Source: Thioclava sp. GXIMD2076 (GTDB lineage Bacteria > Pseudomonadota > Alphaproteobacteria > Rhodobacterales > Rhodobacteraceae). Taken from it: a DNA stretch of 64,000 nt. The notes under the pieces are model-generated. The model had not been told where the DNA came from and did no database searches. It saw only the letters and a program-made list of their open reading frames with translations. Location: positions 919,001-983,000 of the forward strand of contig NZ_CP149932.1 of the NCBI RefSeq assembly GCF_037949795.1, given 5' to 3'. Position numbers and translations under genes: made by a program. The stretch's first letter is position 1, and each line of letters starts with the position of its first letter. Below are positions 9,468 through 17,603 of the stretch, in pieces.

Positions 9468-10715
9468 CTATTCGAATTCGCGCGAAATCAGGGCGCGGTT
9501 GATTTCCTGCCGCACCAGACGGCGCACCTTGCGGGTGATCTGCTCGCCCAGAGCGCCCTGCAACTCGGCGCGGATCATACGCCCGACCATCTGGCGCAGG
9601 GCGTCCTCGTCAAAGACCGGTGCGCCATCGGAGGGGCTCTGCCGTGCAACGCCTTGCCGGGCGCTCTCGGCCGTCAGCTCGGTTGCGGGGCGGGTAAGAT
9701 GCAGCCTGCGGGTGGCTTCGCGCAGGACATCGACCTCAGCCGCTGCGACAACGGATCCGGCTAGCGCCTCGGCTGCGGTTTCCAGCTCGGGGGGAAGGTC
9801 CTCTTCGGGATGCCAGTCTGCTTCCGGCGAGGCTCCGTCCGGCTCGGCGGCCCAGTCCTGCGAGGCGAGATCGGGGTCTTCGCTGTCCGGCTCCTCCACA
9901 GCATTGATCCCGGCAGGCTCCGCCTCCGCTGGACCATCATCATCTCCGCCCTCAAAAGCAGGGAAGGCCGTGCCGGTCTCGTCTTCCGGCTCCGTGGCGC
10001 CGAATGCCGTCGTTACGGGAGAGGTTGTCGTGCCGGTTGCGGTGCCGCCATGACCGAATGCGTTCAGCGCGCCCGCCAGAGGGGCTGGATCGCCTTCCTC
10101 CGGCTCGAAATCCTCCCCGACCGAGGGAAGGAGCGGTGTTTGAGCCGGAGATGGGAAAGGGCTGGCTGGCCGGGTCTGCATATGCGGTTCCAGCTGCAGC
10201 ACATCATCGGTCATCTCCGGTGCATCGGGGCTGGTGTGATCCATCTCTGCAGCGTCGAAGGCGGCTGTTTCGGACAAATCGGCTTCAGTGTCGGAAATAT
10301 CGGTCTCCTCGCTCTCGGGCCAGTCATGGGCGGGAGCGGTCTGGTTGACCGCTTCCCATTCCTGATCGAGGCTTTCCTCGGTATCGGCGGAGGCCCCGAA
10401 GTCAGTCTCGGCATCCGCGTCCGTCATGGCGCTTTCGGTCTGCGGGGCTTCATCCGTAAAGGGGGCGTCGTCTCCCGCCATCGCGAAGGTTGTGGCTGGG
10501 TCATAGGCCTCTGCCGCCTCATCCTCTTCCGCAAAGGAGGGGGCAGGCGCGTCCTCTACCCGATCCGATGCCGTCAGCACAAGAGCCTCTTCCGGCTCGG
10601 GATCGGGGCTTTCCGGAGATATGCGCGTGTTGGAACGAAGTGGATCTTGCGCGACAAGACGGCGAATGGAGGACAGGACGTCCTCGATTTCGATCATTTT
10701 CTCGGGCTCGGCCAT
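9468..10715 (-). CDS. PopZ-like (DUF2497-type) acidic polar-organising protein, tentative
   Basis: A 415-residue, strongly acidic, low-complexity protein with two conserved ends. The N-terminus (MAEPEKMIEIEDVLSSIRRLV) resembles the short helix that starts PopZ/DUF2497 proteins. The C-terminus (DALRQMVGRMIRAELQGAL, then GEQITRKVRRLVRQEINRAL) resembles their helical oligomerisation region. The 300-residue middle is rich in E, D, P and A, as in PopZ. PopZ forms a polar matrix that anchors chromosome origins and cell-cycle proteins. The start at 10715 has a good ribosome-binding site (GGAGAG), whereas an upstream in-frame ATG has none. The gene lies downstream of tolC on the same strand. The family assignment is by pattern only. 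Confidence 0.6.
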   Translation of the reverse strand: MAEPEKMIEIEDVLSSIRRLVAQDPLRSNTRISPESPDPEPEEALVLTASDRVEDAPAPSFAEEDEAAEAYDPATTFAMAGDDAPFTDEAPQTESAMTDADAETDFGASADTEESLDQEWEAVNQTAPAHDWPESEETDISDTEADLSETAAFDAAEMDHTSPDAPEMTDDVLQLEPHMQTRPASPFPSPAQTPLLPSVGEDFEPEEGDPAPLAGALNAFGHGGTATGTTTSPVTTAFGATEPEDETGTAFPAFEGGDDDGPAEAEPAGINAVEEPDSEDPDLASQDWAAEPDGASPEADWHPEEDLPPELETAAEALAGSVVAAAEVDVLREATRRLHLTRPATELTAESARQGVARQSPSDGAPVFDEDALRQMVGRMIRAELQGALGEQITRKVRRLVRQEINRALISREFE

Positions 10716-10820
10716 AGGCTCTCCAATCCGGCAGGCGACCCGGAGAGAGACAGTGCCACCCGGATCCGAACATTCACACAAGGCGGGCCCGGTGGCGGGC
10801 CCGCGGAACGGTGGAGGCGC

Positions 10821-12218
10821 TTATTTCTGGCCGATCGCCTTCAGAACGCGATCGAGCTTCTCGCCCCGGATGCTGGTCAGCGGCGCATTATGCACAACGT
10901 TATAATATGCGGCCGGATCGTAGGTCGGGATCCCCAGCTTCAGGTTTTCCACCGTTAGCAAACCCATATTAGATAATAGTTGATAATACGCTACCTGCAA
11001 ATCGGCCTCGGCGGTGATACGCGAGGCGCGGGCATCCAGAAGATCCTGTTCTGCATCGAGAACATCCAGCGTGGTGCGGGCACCGAGGGTGGCCTCTTCC
11101 TTCACGCCGTCATAGGCGACATTGGCGGCGCGGATCTGCTCGTCATAGGAGCGGATCTGGGCGCGATAGACGTCGATGGAGGAATAGGACGACAGCACGG
11201 CCTGCGCCACATCCACGGCTTCCTGACGCAGTTCCGCACGGGCTGAATCCCGGTTTGCCACGGCCTGACGATAGGCCGAATCCAGTGCACCACCCGAATA
11301 GAGTGTCTGGCTCAGCCCGATGCTGGCGGATTGGCCGACATAGCCGCCCTCGTCATTGGAGAGCGACAGCGAACCGGTGACTTCCGGCAGCTTGTTCGCT
11401 TTGGCCGATTGGATCGCGATTTCCGAGATCGTCACCGAATGCTGCAGCGATTTGATGCTGGGATGGTTGCGCTGTGCGGTGCTTGCGGCCTCGTCGCGCG
11501 ATTTCGGTAGATTGGGAGCCTTGGGCAGCGGTGCCAGCTGACCCGGATAATGGCCAGTTGCGGCCTTGTAATCCTCGCGCGCGGTCACGAGCGAGCCCTG
11601 CGCGCTTACCAGCGAGGCCTTAGCCGAGGCAAGCTGGGCTTCGGCCAGCGACACGTCCGTGCGGGTGACTTCGCCCACATCGAAACGGTCATTGGTGGCG
11701 TTGAGTTCTTCTTGCAGCACACGGACCGAGTTCTGGTTAATCGAGACCTGTTCCTGCGCGCTCTTCACATCAGAATAGGCCTGAACGGTGGCCAGAAGCA
11801 CCTGTTGCTCGATCGAGCGCAGGGTCTCACGGGTGGCCAGGACGGCTTCTTTCTGCGAGCTGACGGTCAGGCGGTTGCGCCCGAAATCGAATAGCGTGAT
11901 CGAGGCGCTCAGTGCGGTCGAGGCGGAGGAGCCTTCGGTGGTCACTTCGCGGCCCGTCGAGGACGACACGCCTTCCGACTTGCTCCAGCCATAATCCGCA
12001 GTCCATTGCACGACAGGACGCAGCGCGGCAACCGCCTGTGCAACATTCTCGTCTGCGGCCCGCAGCGTGGCGCGGTTCTGCTCCAGAAGGTTGGAGTTCT
12101 TATATGCGGAGATCATGGCATCGGCGAGCGTCTCTGCGCTTGCCATCGCCGATCCGATTGCCATGAACCCTACAGTTCCTGCGGCCAATACAAGTGATTT
12201 GAACATTTTGCCCGTCAT
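10821..12218 (-). CDS. tolC: TolC-family outer-membrane efflux/secretion channel
   Basis: A 465-residue outer-membrane channel protein. A signal peptide (KSLVLAAGTVGFMAIGSAMASA) is followed by two tandem TolC/OEP repeats of long alternating helices. These can be seen in LADAMISAYKNSNLLEQNRA, VRVLQEELNATNDRFDVGEV with TRTDVSLAEAQ in repeat one, and VAYDGVKEEATLGARTTLDV in repeat two. The motif GARTTLDVLDAEQ is typical of TolC. It would act as the exit duct for a type I exporter or RND pump, but no inner-membrane partner is in the window. The pcm-like methyltransferase gene lies 77 bp upstream on the same strand, the usual alphaproteobacterial order. Confidence 0.95.
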   Translation of the reverse strand: MTGKMFKSLVLAAGTVGFMAIGSAMASAETLADAMISAYKNSNLLEQNRATLRAADENVAQAVAALRPVVQWTADYGWSKSEGVSSSTGREVTTEGSSASTALSASITLFDFGRNRLTVSSQKEAVLATRETLRSIEQQVLLATVQAYSDVKSAQEQVSINQNSVRVLQEELNATNDRFDVGEVTRTDVSLAEAQLASAKASLVSAQGSLVTAREDYKAATGHYPGQLAPLPKAPNLPKSRDEAASTAQRNHPSIKSLQHSVTISEIAIQSAKANKLPEVTGSLSLSNDEGGYVGQSASIGLSQTLYSGGALDSAYRQAVANRDSARAELRQEAVDVAQAVLSSYSSIDVYRAQIRSYDEQIRAANVAYDGVKEEATLGARTTLDVLDAEQDLLDARASRITAEADLQVAYYQLLSNMGLLTVENLKLGIPTYDPAAYYNVVHNAPLTSIRGEKLDRVLKAIGQK

Positions 12219-12295
12219 GCCTCTGCTATGTTATCTGCCCGGCCTGACGGCGAGGGCTTTGGATAGACATCCTGCGATATGCCCGATGGGGCGCG

Positions 12296-12946
12296 TTACA
12301 GGCTGAAACTTTTTACTTTGCGGAAGCCCTCGAGAACCGGCGCTGCTGCGTTGAACACATCCCGCCAGTTCACCACACCATCGGTCTTGGTGCCGATACG
12401 CGCGATCCCGAGATTGTTTTCCATGAAGACCGCACCGATCCGGCCGCCTTCCTTGAGGGAGTCGATAATGGCCGGGGGGACCTCCTCGACGGCGCCCTCG
12501 ATAATGATCGCATCGAAGGGGCCGTGTTGCGGCGCGCCCTGTTCGAGCGCGTTTTGCACCACTGCGATATTGTCGACTTCGGCAGCACCCAGGGTTGCTT
12601 CGGCCTGTTTGGCCAGCGGATCTTCCTCTACCGCAACGACAGCTTCGGCCAGATGCGCGATCACGGCGGAGGAATATCCGTATCCGCAACCCAGATCGAG
12701 CACGAGGTCGGTTGCGGTGATGTTCAGGGCATCCAGCAGCTTGGAAAAAATGCGCGGCTCGAGCAGAACGCGGCCGGGCGCGAGTTCGAGATTTTCGCCC
12801 AGATAGGCGACCTCGCGCAGGGAATCGGGCACATAGCTTTCCCGCGGGACATTCAGCATGGCCTCGATGATCGGAAATTTCGTTACATCATTGGGCCGGA
12901 CTTGGGTGTCCACCATGACCACGCGGCGCGTTTCGAAGTCCTGCAT
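12296..12946 (-). CDS. Protein-L-isoaspartate O-methyltransferase family protein
   Basis: A 216-residue Rossmann-fold SAM methyltransferase of the PCMT family, which repairs isoaspartyl residues. The glycine-rich SAM site is [20 protein letters not shown], followed by [17 protein letters not shown]. The start at 12946 ([20 protein letters not shown]) is conserved in the short alphaproteobacterial branch. A longer open frame reaches 13018 but its N-terminus looks non-coding. It lies immediately upstream of tolC, an arrangement whose meaning is unclear. This branch often lacks the full catalytic N-terminus of E. coli Pcm, so its true substrate is uncertain. Confidence 0.85.
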   Translation of the reverse strand: MQDFETRRVVMVDTQVRPNDVTKFPIIEAMLNVPRESYVPDSLREVAYLGENLELAPGRVLLEPRIFSKLLDALNITATDLVLDLGCGYGYSSAVIAHLAEAVVAVEEDPLAKQAEATLGAAEVDNIAVVQNALEQGAPQHGPFDAIIIEGAVEEVPPAIIDSLKEGGRIGAVFMENNLGIARIGTKTDGVVNWRDVFNAAAPVLEGFRKVKSFSL

Positions 12947-13115
12947 TTTGCTAAACTCTTCAGTCTGGATTGTTGTGCCATTACTTACATAGAAAGCTTT
13001 TCGGGGCAAGTTAGGCATTGTCTCAGGGTGAAGATGTGAAAATCAATGCTGCTTGGGTGTCACACCCTCTTGCGCGACCTTGCACAATCGGTTAGACCGC
13101 GCCTCACCACTGGCT

Positions 13116-13189
13116 GGCGAGTTGGCGGAGTGGTGACGCAGCGGATTGCAAATCCGTGTACAGGAGTTCGATTCTCCTACTCGCCTCCA
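13116..13189 (+). tRNA. tRNA-Cys (GCA)
   Basis: A complete cloverleaf with encoded CCA. The acceptor arms GGCGAGT and ACTCGCC pair fully. The anticodon stem GGATT/AATCC encloses GCA, and the T arm reads AGGAG-TTCGATT-CTCCT. Its 3' part is the left attachment site of the integrated element, and the gene stays intact because the integrated copy restores it. Confidence 0.98.
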
Positions 13190-13190
13190 A
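13146..13190. repeat. Left attachment repeat (attL) in tRNA-Cys
   Basis: These 45 bp, from the anticodon (TTGCAAATCCG) to two bases past the tRNA body (GCCTCCAA), recur without mismatch at 32,264-32,308 in the same orientation. The flanking bases differ at both ends. A direct repeat comprising a tRNA 3' end next to a tyrosine recombinase gene is the standard signature of an integrated element. Confidence 0.95.
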
Positions 13191-13195
13191 TATTT

Positions 13196-14269
13196 TCAAT
13201 GACATAGCTGGTTCCTCTTCTTAGGGGTATCACTGTGGGTATCAGGTTCTTTCTCTGATCCCCGTTCGTTCCCCGTGTCATTTCGCTTCTCTGCCGCCTG
13301 CCGCGCCCGCATGATTTGACGCGCCTCACCGGCATATTTCCGGACCATCGCGTCGGTCGCGTGGCCGCTGAAAGATTTGATCTCGTCGTCCGAGCAGCCC
13401 GCCCAGGCCAACTCCTTGATTCCGCGATAGCGCAGAGCGTGCAGGTCAAACTGCTCCAGATGCATGCGCCGCCGCGCCTTGAGCATGATCTGCGCCATGT
13501 AGCGGTAGCTCATCTTACCGCCGGTCTGCGTGCGCAAGATCGGTCCCTCCGCACCATCTTCAAATCGTGCCTGAGCATCGAGCAGCGCGGCCTTCAGCTC
13601 CGCTGTGCAGGGCAATTGAAGCGCGTAGCCGGTCTTGTTTTGGCGAACCGCCAGCGTCTCGCCGTCAAAATCCGCCCAAGTAAAATCCACCCAGTCCCCG
13701 GGCCGCTGCACTGTGCCGACGCCAATCTCGAAGATAAGCCGCTCGGTGACCGTCGCCTTCTCGCGGAAAGTTGCCACGGCCTGATCGGTCCACGGCAGGT
13801 GGACCTGCTTCTTGTCGTCAGGCGTCGGCAAATGGCGGACACCCTTTGCCGGGTTCTGCAAAAGCCAGCCAAGATCAATCGCGTGCTCGCACAGGATAAC
13901 CAGCATCTGCGGGATATAATTGGCAAAGCGGACACGGTGCGCGTTGGCGCGCTGCGCTTTGATGACATCCTGCCGCGACAACAGCTTCACGTCCCGCTCG
14001 CCGATCTTCTCTTCGAGGTAGGTTAAGACCTTTTCGTAATCTTGACGGGTACGTGGCTTCAGCGATGTCCAGCGATCCGAGACCCGATAATCCTTCATCA
14101 AGGTCGACCAGCTGGTCTTGGCCTGCATCCTCTTACCGGTCAGGATCTCCCAATATTCGAGATCGAACTCGGGCGTCCCCTGCTTCGCGGAAATCCGATG
14201 GTAACGGCCCTGAACACGCACATACCAACGGCCGCTGGGGTGCCGCCAAAGGAATTTCTTCTTCACCAT
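13196..14269 (-). CDS. int: Tyrosine recombinase / site-specific integrase
   Basis: A 357-residue phage-type integrase. The N-terminal part (MVKKKFLWRHPSGRWYVRVQ) resembles an arm-type DNA-binding domain, and a SAM-like core-binding domain follows. The catalytic residues are visible: Arg in GTVQRPGDWV, HxxR in LHALRYRGI, His in SFSGHATDAM and the nucleophile Tyr in MVRKYAGEA. The C-terminal tail is charged and probably disordered. The stop codon lies 6 bp from the tRNA-Cys repeat, so the gene reads toward its own attachment site. Its start overlaps the end of the small helix-turn-helix gene upstream, suggesting translational coupling in a three-gene recombination operon. Confidence 0.95.
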   Translation of the reverse strand: MVKKKFLWRHPSGRWYVRVQGRYHRISAKQGTPEFDLEYWEILTGKRMQAKTSWSTLMKDYRVSDRWTSLKPRTRQDYEKVLTYLEEKIGERDVKLLSRQDVIKAQRANAHRVRFANYIPQMLVILCEHAIDLGWLLQNPAKGVRHLPTPDDKKQVHLPWTDQAVATFREKATVTERLIFEIGVGTVQRPGDWVDFTWADFDGETLAVRQNKTGYALQLPCTAELKAALLDAQARFEDGAEGPILRTQTGGKMSYRYMAQIMLKARRRMHLEQFDLHALRYRGIKELAWAGCSDDEIKSFSGHATDAMVRKYAGEARQIMRARQAAEKRNDTGNERGSEKEPDTHSDTPKKRNQLCH

Positions 14270-14472
14270 TCGACGTCCTCCAGCCCTTGCACGGCTTTGC
14301 CTGAGACAAAGGCCGAAAGCTCCTCAACGCTCCAGCGTGTCAGGCCCGGCGCTAGCTCTCGCCCACGCGGGACGCTGCCATGGGCGACGAGGCTGCGGAA
14401 TTCGTCGATCCGGACGCTTAGTAGATGTGCTGCGCCTCTCTCAGAGACGACCAATGGGCGAAGGTTGCTCAT
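14263..14472 (-). CDS. Small helix-turn-helix (AlpA/Xis-like) protein
   Basis: A 69-residue protein beginning MSNLRPLVVSERGAAHLLSV and containing RIDEFRSLVAHGSVPRG and LTRWSVEELSAFVSG. This layout (a short winged helix choosing a sequence, then a W-S-xx-EL segment) resembles AlpA/excisionase-type DNA-binding proteins. It overlaps the excisionase-like gene upstream and the integrase start downstream (ATGGTGA), so it probably belongs to the recombination-control operon. It may direct excision or regulate int. The longer open frame starting at 14619 overlaps the upstream gene and is less likely. Confidence 0.65.
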   Translation of the reverse strand: MSNLRPLVVSERGAAHLLSVRIDEFRSLVAHGSVPRGRELAPGLTRWSVEELSAFVSGKAVQGLEDVEW

Positions 14473-14680
14473 CAGAGGCCTCCTCGTCGGTCTGATCGTT
14501 GCGAAGGGCCTGGACCGTATGCGCATCCAGAAACTCGTTGAGGGCGCTCTCAGGAACGAGGAAGCGGCGCCCCACGCGGACGTGCCGTAGGCGGCGATCA
14601 CCAAGCAGGGATCGGACATGCCGCACGGACAATGACAGTCGCTCGGCCACGTCCTTCGGCTCTAACATCATCTCGGACAT
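14441..14680 (-). CDS. Excisionase-family DNA-binding protein
   Basis: A 79-residue protein with a MerR-like helix-turn-helix of the excisionase family: EPKDVAERLSLSVRHVRSLL, then RRLRHVRVGRRFLVPESAL. Such proteins bend DNA at attachment sites and favour excision. The start at 14680 has a good ribosome-binding site (AAGGAAA) and fits the domain; the longer frame to 14773 would run through the repeat-rich control region. It is the first gene of the leftward int operon and is divergent from the XRE repressor gene, a lysogeny-switch-like arrangement. Confidence 0.8.
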   Translation of the reverse strand: MSEMMLEPKDVAERLSLSVRHVRSLLGDRRLRHVRVGRRFLVPESALNEFLDAHTVQALRNDQTDEEASDEQPSPIGRL

Positions 14681-14744
14681 GGCTTTCCTTTCTTCTGGTA
14701 CATCGGTAGACCTCTTGGTGTCGAAACAAGCAATCCACGGACGA

Positions 14745-14792
14745 TATGTCCATATATGGCCACTTATGGCCAATTAAGGTCACTCATGTCCA
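14745..14792 (+). promoter_or_regulatory. Five 10-bp-phased operator repeats between xis-like gene and repressor
   Basis: Five units start exactly every 10 bp: TATGTCCA (14745), TATGGCCA (14755), TATGGCCA (14765), TAAGGTCA (14775) and CATGTCCA (14785). The fourth contains the ribosome-binding site of the XRE gene and the fifth its start codon. All units therefore lie on one face of the helix. The likely reading is a cooperative operator through which the XRE protein represses itself and the leftward recombination operon. Confidence 0.7.
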
Positions 14793-15187
14793 GTACCTTT
14801 TCGGAGATCGGGGGGCGTCTCAGGGAGTTGAGGGCACGAACGGGCCTGAATCAGCAGGATTTTGCTGAAACGATCGACACATCGTTCCGCTCCTACCGAG
14901 CCTATGAGAACGGACAGCGCGAGCTGCCAACCGCTGTCGTGCTGCGCATTCATGAGATCATGAACGTGTCGCCCCATTGGCTTCTGCTTGGGGAAAAGGA
15001 GCCGACCGACGACCGCAGCATGCAGATCATCGAGCAGGTCGCGAAGGCTTGCCTGGATGCGATGGATCAGTCACCAACTGAGCGCGACAATGCCGAAAAG
15101 GCCAAGAAGCTACGGCTCTTGGTCAAACTCAGCCTGGGCCAAGGCGAGTGCCTGCCGGAAACGGATATCAGGGAACTGCTAGGTTGA
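14786..15187 (+). CDS. XRE-family transcriptional repressor
   Basis: A 133-residue regulator. The N-terminal helix-turn-helix reads IGGRLRELRARTGLNQQDFA, then ETIDTSFRSYRAYENGQREL, a typical Cro/CI-type HTH_3. The C-terminal helical half (MQIIEQVAKACLDAMDQSP) probably dimerises. The start at 14786 is preceded by AAGGT within the operator array; an in-frame ATG at 14756 lies inside the repeats and is less likely. It diverges from the excisionase-like gene and would act as the maintenance repressor of the element. Confidence 0.85.
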   Translation: MSSTFSEIGGRLRELRARTGLNQQDFAETIDTSFRSYRAYENGQRELPTAVVLRIHEIMNVSPHWLLLGEKEPTDDRSMQIIEQVAKACLDAMDQSPTERDNAEKAKKLRLLVKLSLGQGECLPETDIRELLG

Positions 15188-15193
15188 GCGCCG

Positions 15194-15472
15194 ATGTCGA
15201 ACGTGAGGAAGAGGAGGCCGCCCTTGACGCATCTACCTGATCTTGCAACTGCACGGTTATTAAAGCTCGTGCGAAACCTTAAGTTTCTGGCAGCAGGCTT
15301 GTTCTTGACTGGACTGGGCTTCGGCGGCTTCTTTGTTAGTCTGCAAGGGAGCGCTGAAGCTAAAATCTCGAATTTAGCGGCCTGTATAGCTTTCTTGATA
15401 GCGGCCATAATGGCTCAGAGAGCAAAAGTCGAAGCTGCCCGCGCGTTACTCGGATTGACGATCCGGAATTAG
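15194..15472 (+). CDS. Small two-helix membrane protein, function unknown
   Basis: A 92-residue protein with a basic N-terminus (MSNVRKRRPP) and two predicted membrane segments, FLAAGLFLTGLGFGGFFVSL and ISNLAACIAFLIAAIMAQ. It starts 7 bp after the repressor stop and is probably co-transcribed with it. I recognise no family. Proteins of this size next to phage-like repressors can be superinfection-exclusion or toxin-like factors, but nothing in the sequence shows that. Confidence 0.6.
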   Translation: MSNVRKRRPPLTHLPDLATARLLKLVRNLKFLAAGLFLTGLGFGGFFVSLQGSAEAKISNLAACIAFLIAAIMAQRAKVEAARALLGLTIRN

Positions 15473-15762
15473 TCTAGAAACCAGCGAATAAAGATCAGAA
15501 ACTGAATTGGGCAGGACGTCCGACTGTCGTCGACGGAAAGAAAAAGACTGCATCCAAGAAACCTACAACCTGGCACCACGACGCATTCCAAATTATCCAT
15601 TTCGCTCAGCCGGAAATGTGACTTTACTTTCAGCCTAAAAAACTCTTGATCGCATCAGTCGGGACCACTTAGGGGCTGAATTGGCGAACCCGCAGCAGTA
15701 TGTTCAATTTCGTAGCTCTGCGCGGATGTGACAAAAGTAAACCAAAGTTTAAGATAACAGCA
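15473..15762. other. Intergenic stretch without recognisable gene
   Basis: This is 290 bp of AT-richer DNA between the small membrane-protein gene and the convergent UDG-like gene. I see no open frame with coding character, no tRNA and no strong hairpin with a T-tract. Confidence 0.6.
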
Positions 15763-16452
15763 TCAATGATCCACTGCTACATGGGACATGGAGAAAAGAT
15801 CGGGCTCAAGGTCTTCCATGACATCTGAATAAAGTCTTCTCATTGTTGAAAGAAACTCTTTCTGCCCGCCATAACTGGGGTGACGAACCTTTGAGACGTC
15901 CCTGCACGACACCGCTGAGGAAACTACATTAAAGGCGTCGTTACCAATGGCAACAATGCGCTTTGGCTTCAAATAATCCACAATCTGAACAAGGATGTCC
16001 GTCCCAGCTCTTCGCTCCTGCGCATTATGGGCGCGATTAGTGAATGGCTTGCTGCCTTCAAAAGGATGGAGCGGAAAGACATTCCACAAAAAAATCGGCG
16101 CCTGAACCTGGAGCAAAATATTCCAAATCACAGAAGCGGTCCGCTCTGACACCGGCTCGCCATATGTAGGCCGCTCAGGCTTCAAACCCCAGCGACTCAA
16201 ATGGCTTGAAAAATGGACATCATCTGTGAGAGCCAGTCCGGTTCTTCTGCCGCCACGATAACCGAGATCGCGTCCGACCCAGATAGCATCAAGATCAGCT
16301 GCGGCTGCGCGCTCCAACATTGCGTGCAGATAAAACCGTCTTATTTCGGGGGCTTCTTGTGCATCATAGACCGGGCATCGCTCGAAATATGGGTTGAAAG
16401 TGTTGTCAAACTCTAGGCGTTCTAAGGCCTTGAGTATATCGCCCGCGCTCAC
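15763..16452 (-). CDS. Uracil-DNA glycosylase-superfamily protein
   Basis: A 229-residue protein with the landmarks of the UDG fold. WVGRDLGYRGGRRTGLAL (58-75) takes the place of the GEAPG-type water-activating motif. NVFPLHPFEG (124-133) and VAIGNDAF form the core, and RHPSYGG (190-196) corresponds to the DNA-intercalation motif with its histidine. Family 4/5-type iron-sulfur cysteines are not arranged as expected, and the first motif is divergent (GRDLG), so the excised base may not be uracil. The start is GTG at 16452 with AAAGGGGC upstream; the preceding gene ends 2 bp away. It is the last gene of the four-gene leftward operon with TIR, Nmad2 and MazG-like genes, which points to attack on modified or uracil-containing phage DNA. 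Confidence 0.75.
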   Translation of the reverse strand: MSAGDILKALERLEFDNTFNPYFERCPVYDAQEAPEIRRFYLHAMLERAAAADLDAIWVGRDLGYRGGRRTGLALTDDVHFSSHLSRWGLKPERPTYGEPVSERTASVIWNILLQVQAPIFLWNVFPLHPFEGSKPFTNRAHNAQERRAGTDILVQIVDYLKPKRIVAIGNDAFNVVSSAVSCRDVSKVRHPSYGGQKEFLSTMRRLYSDVMEDLEPDLFSMSHVAVDH

Positions 16453-16454
16453 TG

Positions 16455-17603
16455 CTACGCCCCTTTCAGCGGCCTGTATTCGATCGTCCTCTTATCTCGA
16501 TTCCCGACCACGATACCACCGTTATTCTTACGCATCTGACGGAAGACCTCATACCCTTGTAGGATAGCAGTTTCCCATAGATTAAGCGGACATCGCTCCA
16601 CCTCGTAGCCGCGAACGAAATTGCTCACAGCCTTTAGCAAATCGAAAGAAACCGAAGTTTGACTCTCAAAGAAGTTCAATGCCTTAGCCTCCGAAAATAT
16701 GTAGGCAGACACCCCTTCATCGACAACGATCGCACGGCCACTGTCCTGCGCTTCATCGACCCTAGGATCACTCTTTCGCTTATGTTTGATCAGTGCCCTG
16801 AACGTCGGGGACCAGTGCAGGATGGCAGCGTTTGCGAAGTGGAAAACATCATGAAAGCGATAACCATCGGGGTCTGCAATATTATCCGTAAGCGGGTCCC
16901 CGATAAAAACCCCATTCCATCTCAAGTAGCTTCTTCCATTCGATCTTTGCGTGATCTCTATCTCAAACTGACGCGGAAGTTGCTCTTCTGCCGGAAAGCT
17001 AGCATCGAAGTCGGGAAGGCAATCTGGAGATGGCTTCAAGAAGCGCCCCGTTGATTTGCGAATATTTGATTTTAAAACTTCAGAGAAGGACACTCCTGAA
17101 GACTGCACGGCCTGAATGTAGGCGCGCACAAATTCAATCATTATCGGCTTGGCAGTTTTTTCATCAACTTTGACACCAAGAAGACGGGCGGAATCTTCTC
17201 CCAGCTTTAATAATACGTTATCTAGTGGCCCAAGGCCTTTTGCCGTCATCACACGTGCTATGGGTGCGCTTGGATCGGAATTTGCAGTGATATTTGCGAC
17301 AAACTGATCGCCCGAGGTCGCCTCTACAAAAAGCTCGGACAAGCTGAGTTTGAGCCTTCGGCAAAGTGCAGCAGCATACCATAGCGTATCACCCAGCTCT
17401 TCCTCAACGTCGCGTCGATACCCAGATTCAAAGGCACCCTTTTCCCGATGAAGCTTCTTGGACGTGCTCATAACACTGCCGACTTCACCAAAGAGACCGA
17501 GCAATATCGGCGTAATCTCATCGTCTGCAAATCGATCGGTAGGCGTAACGGCTTTCTCATAATCAGAAATTGAAATCTGGGGCGTGCTTGCTGAGTTACT
17601 CAT
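16455..17603 (-). CDS. MazG-like nucleotide pyrophosphohydrolase with a long C-terminal domain
   Basis: A 382-residue protein. Residues 30-95 form an all-alpha MazG-type NTP pyrophosphatase domain: GLFGEVGSV (Glu40) and VEEELGDTLWYAAALCRRL with the metal-binding ExxD (Glu69, Asp72). The remaining 280 residues form a helical domain containing YRFHDVFHFANAAILHW near residue 240 and VVDEGVSAYIFSEA, perhaps related to the MazG-associated C-terminal domain described for nucleotide-centric conflict systems. The ATG at 17603 overlaps the upstream Nmad2 stop (ATGA), so translation is coupled. The likely role is hydrolysis of a particular (d)NTP or signal nucleotide; the substrate is unknown. Confidence 0.75.
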   Translation of the reverse strand: MSNSASTPQISISDYEKAVTPTDRFADDEITPILLGLFGEVGSVMSTSKKLHREKGAFESGYRRDVEEELGDTLWYAAALCRRLKLSLSELFVEATSGDQFVANITANSDPSAPIARVMTAKGLGPLDNVLLKLGEDSARLLGVKVDEKTAKPIMIEFVRAYIQAVQSSGVSFSEVLKSNIRKSTGRFLKPSPDCLPDFDASFPAEEQLPRQFEIEITQRSNGRSYLRWNGVFIGDPLTDNIADPDGYRFHDVFHFANAAILHWSPTFRALIKHKRKSDPRVDEAQDSGRAIVVDEGVSAYIFSEAKALNFFESQTSVSFDLLKAVSNFVRGYEVERCPLNLWETAILQGYEVFRQMRKNNGGIVVGNRDKRTIEYRPLKGA

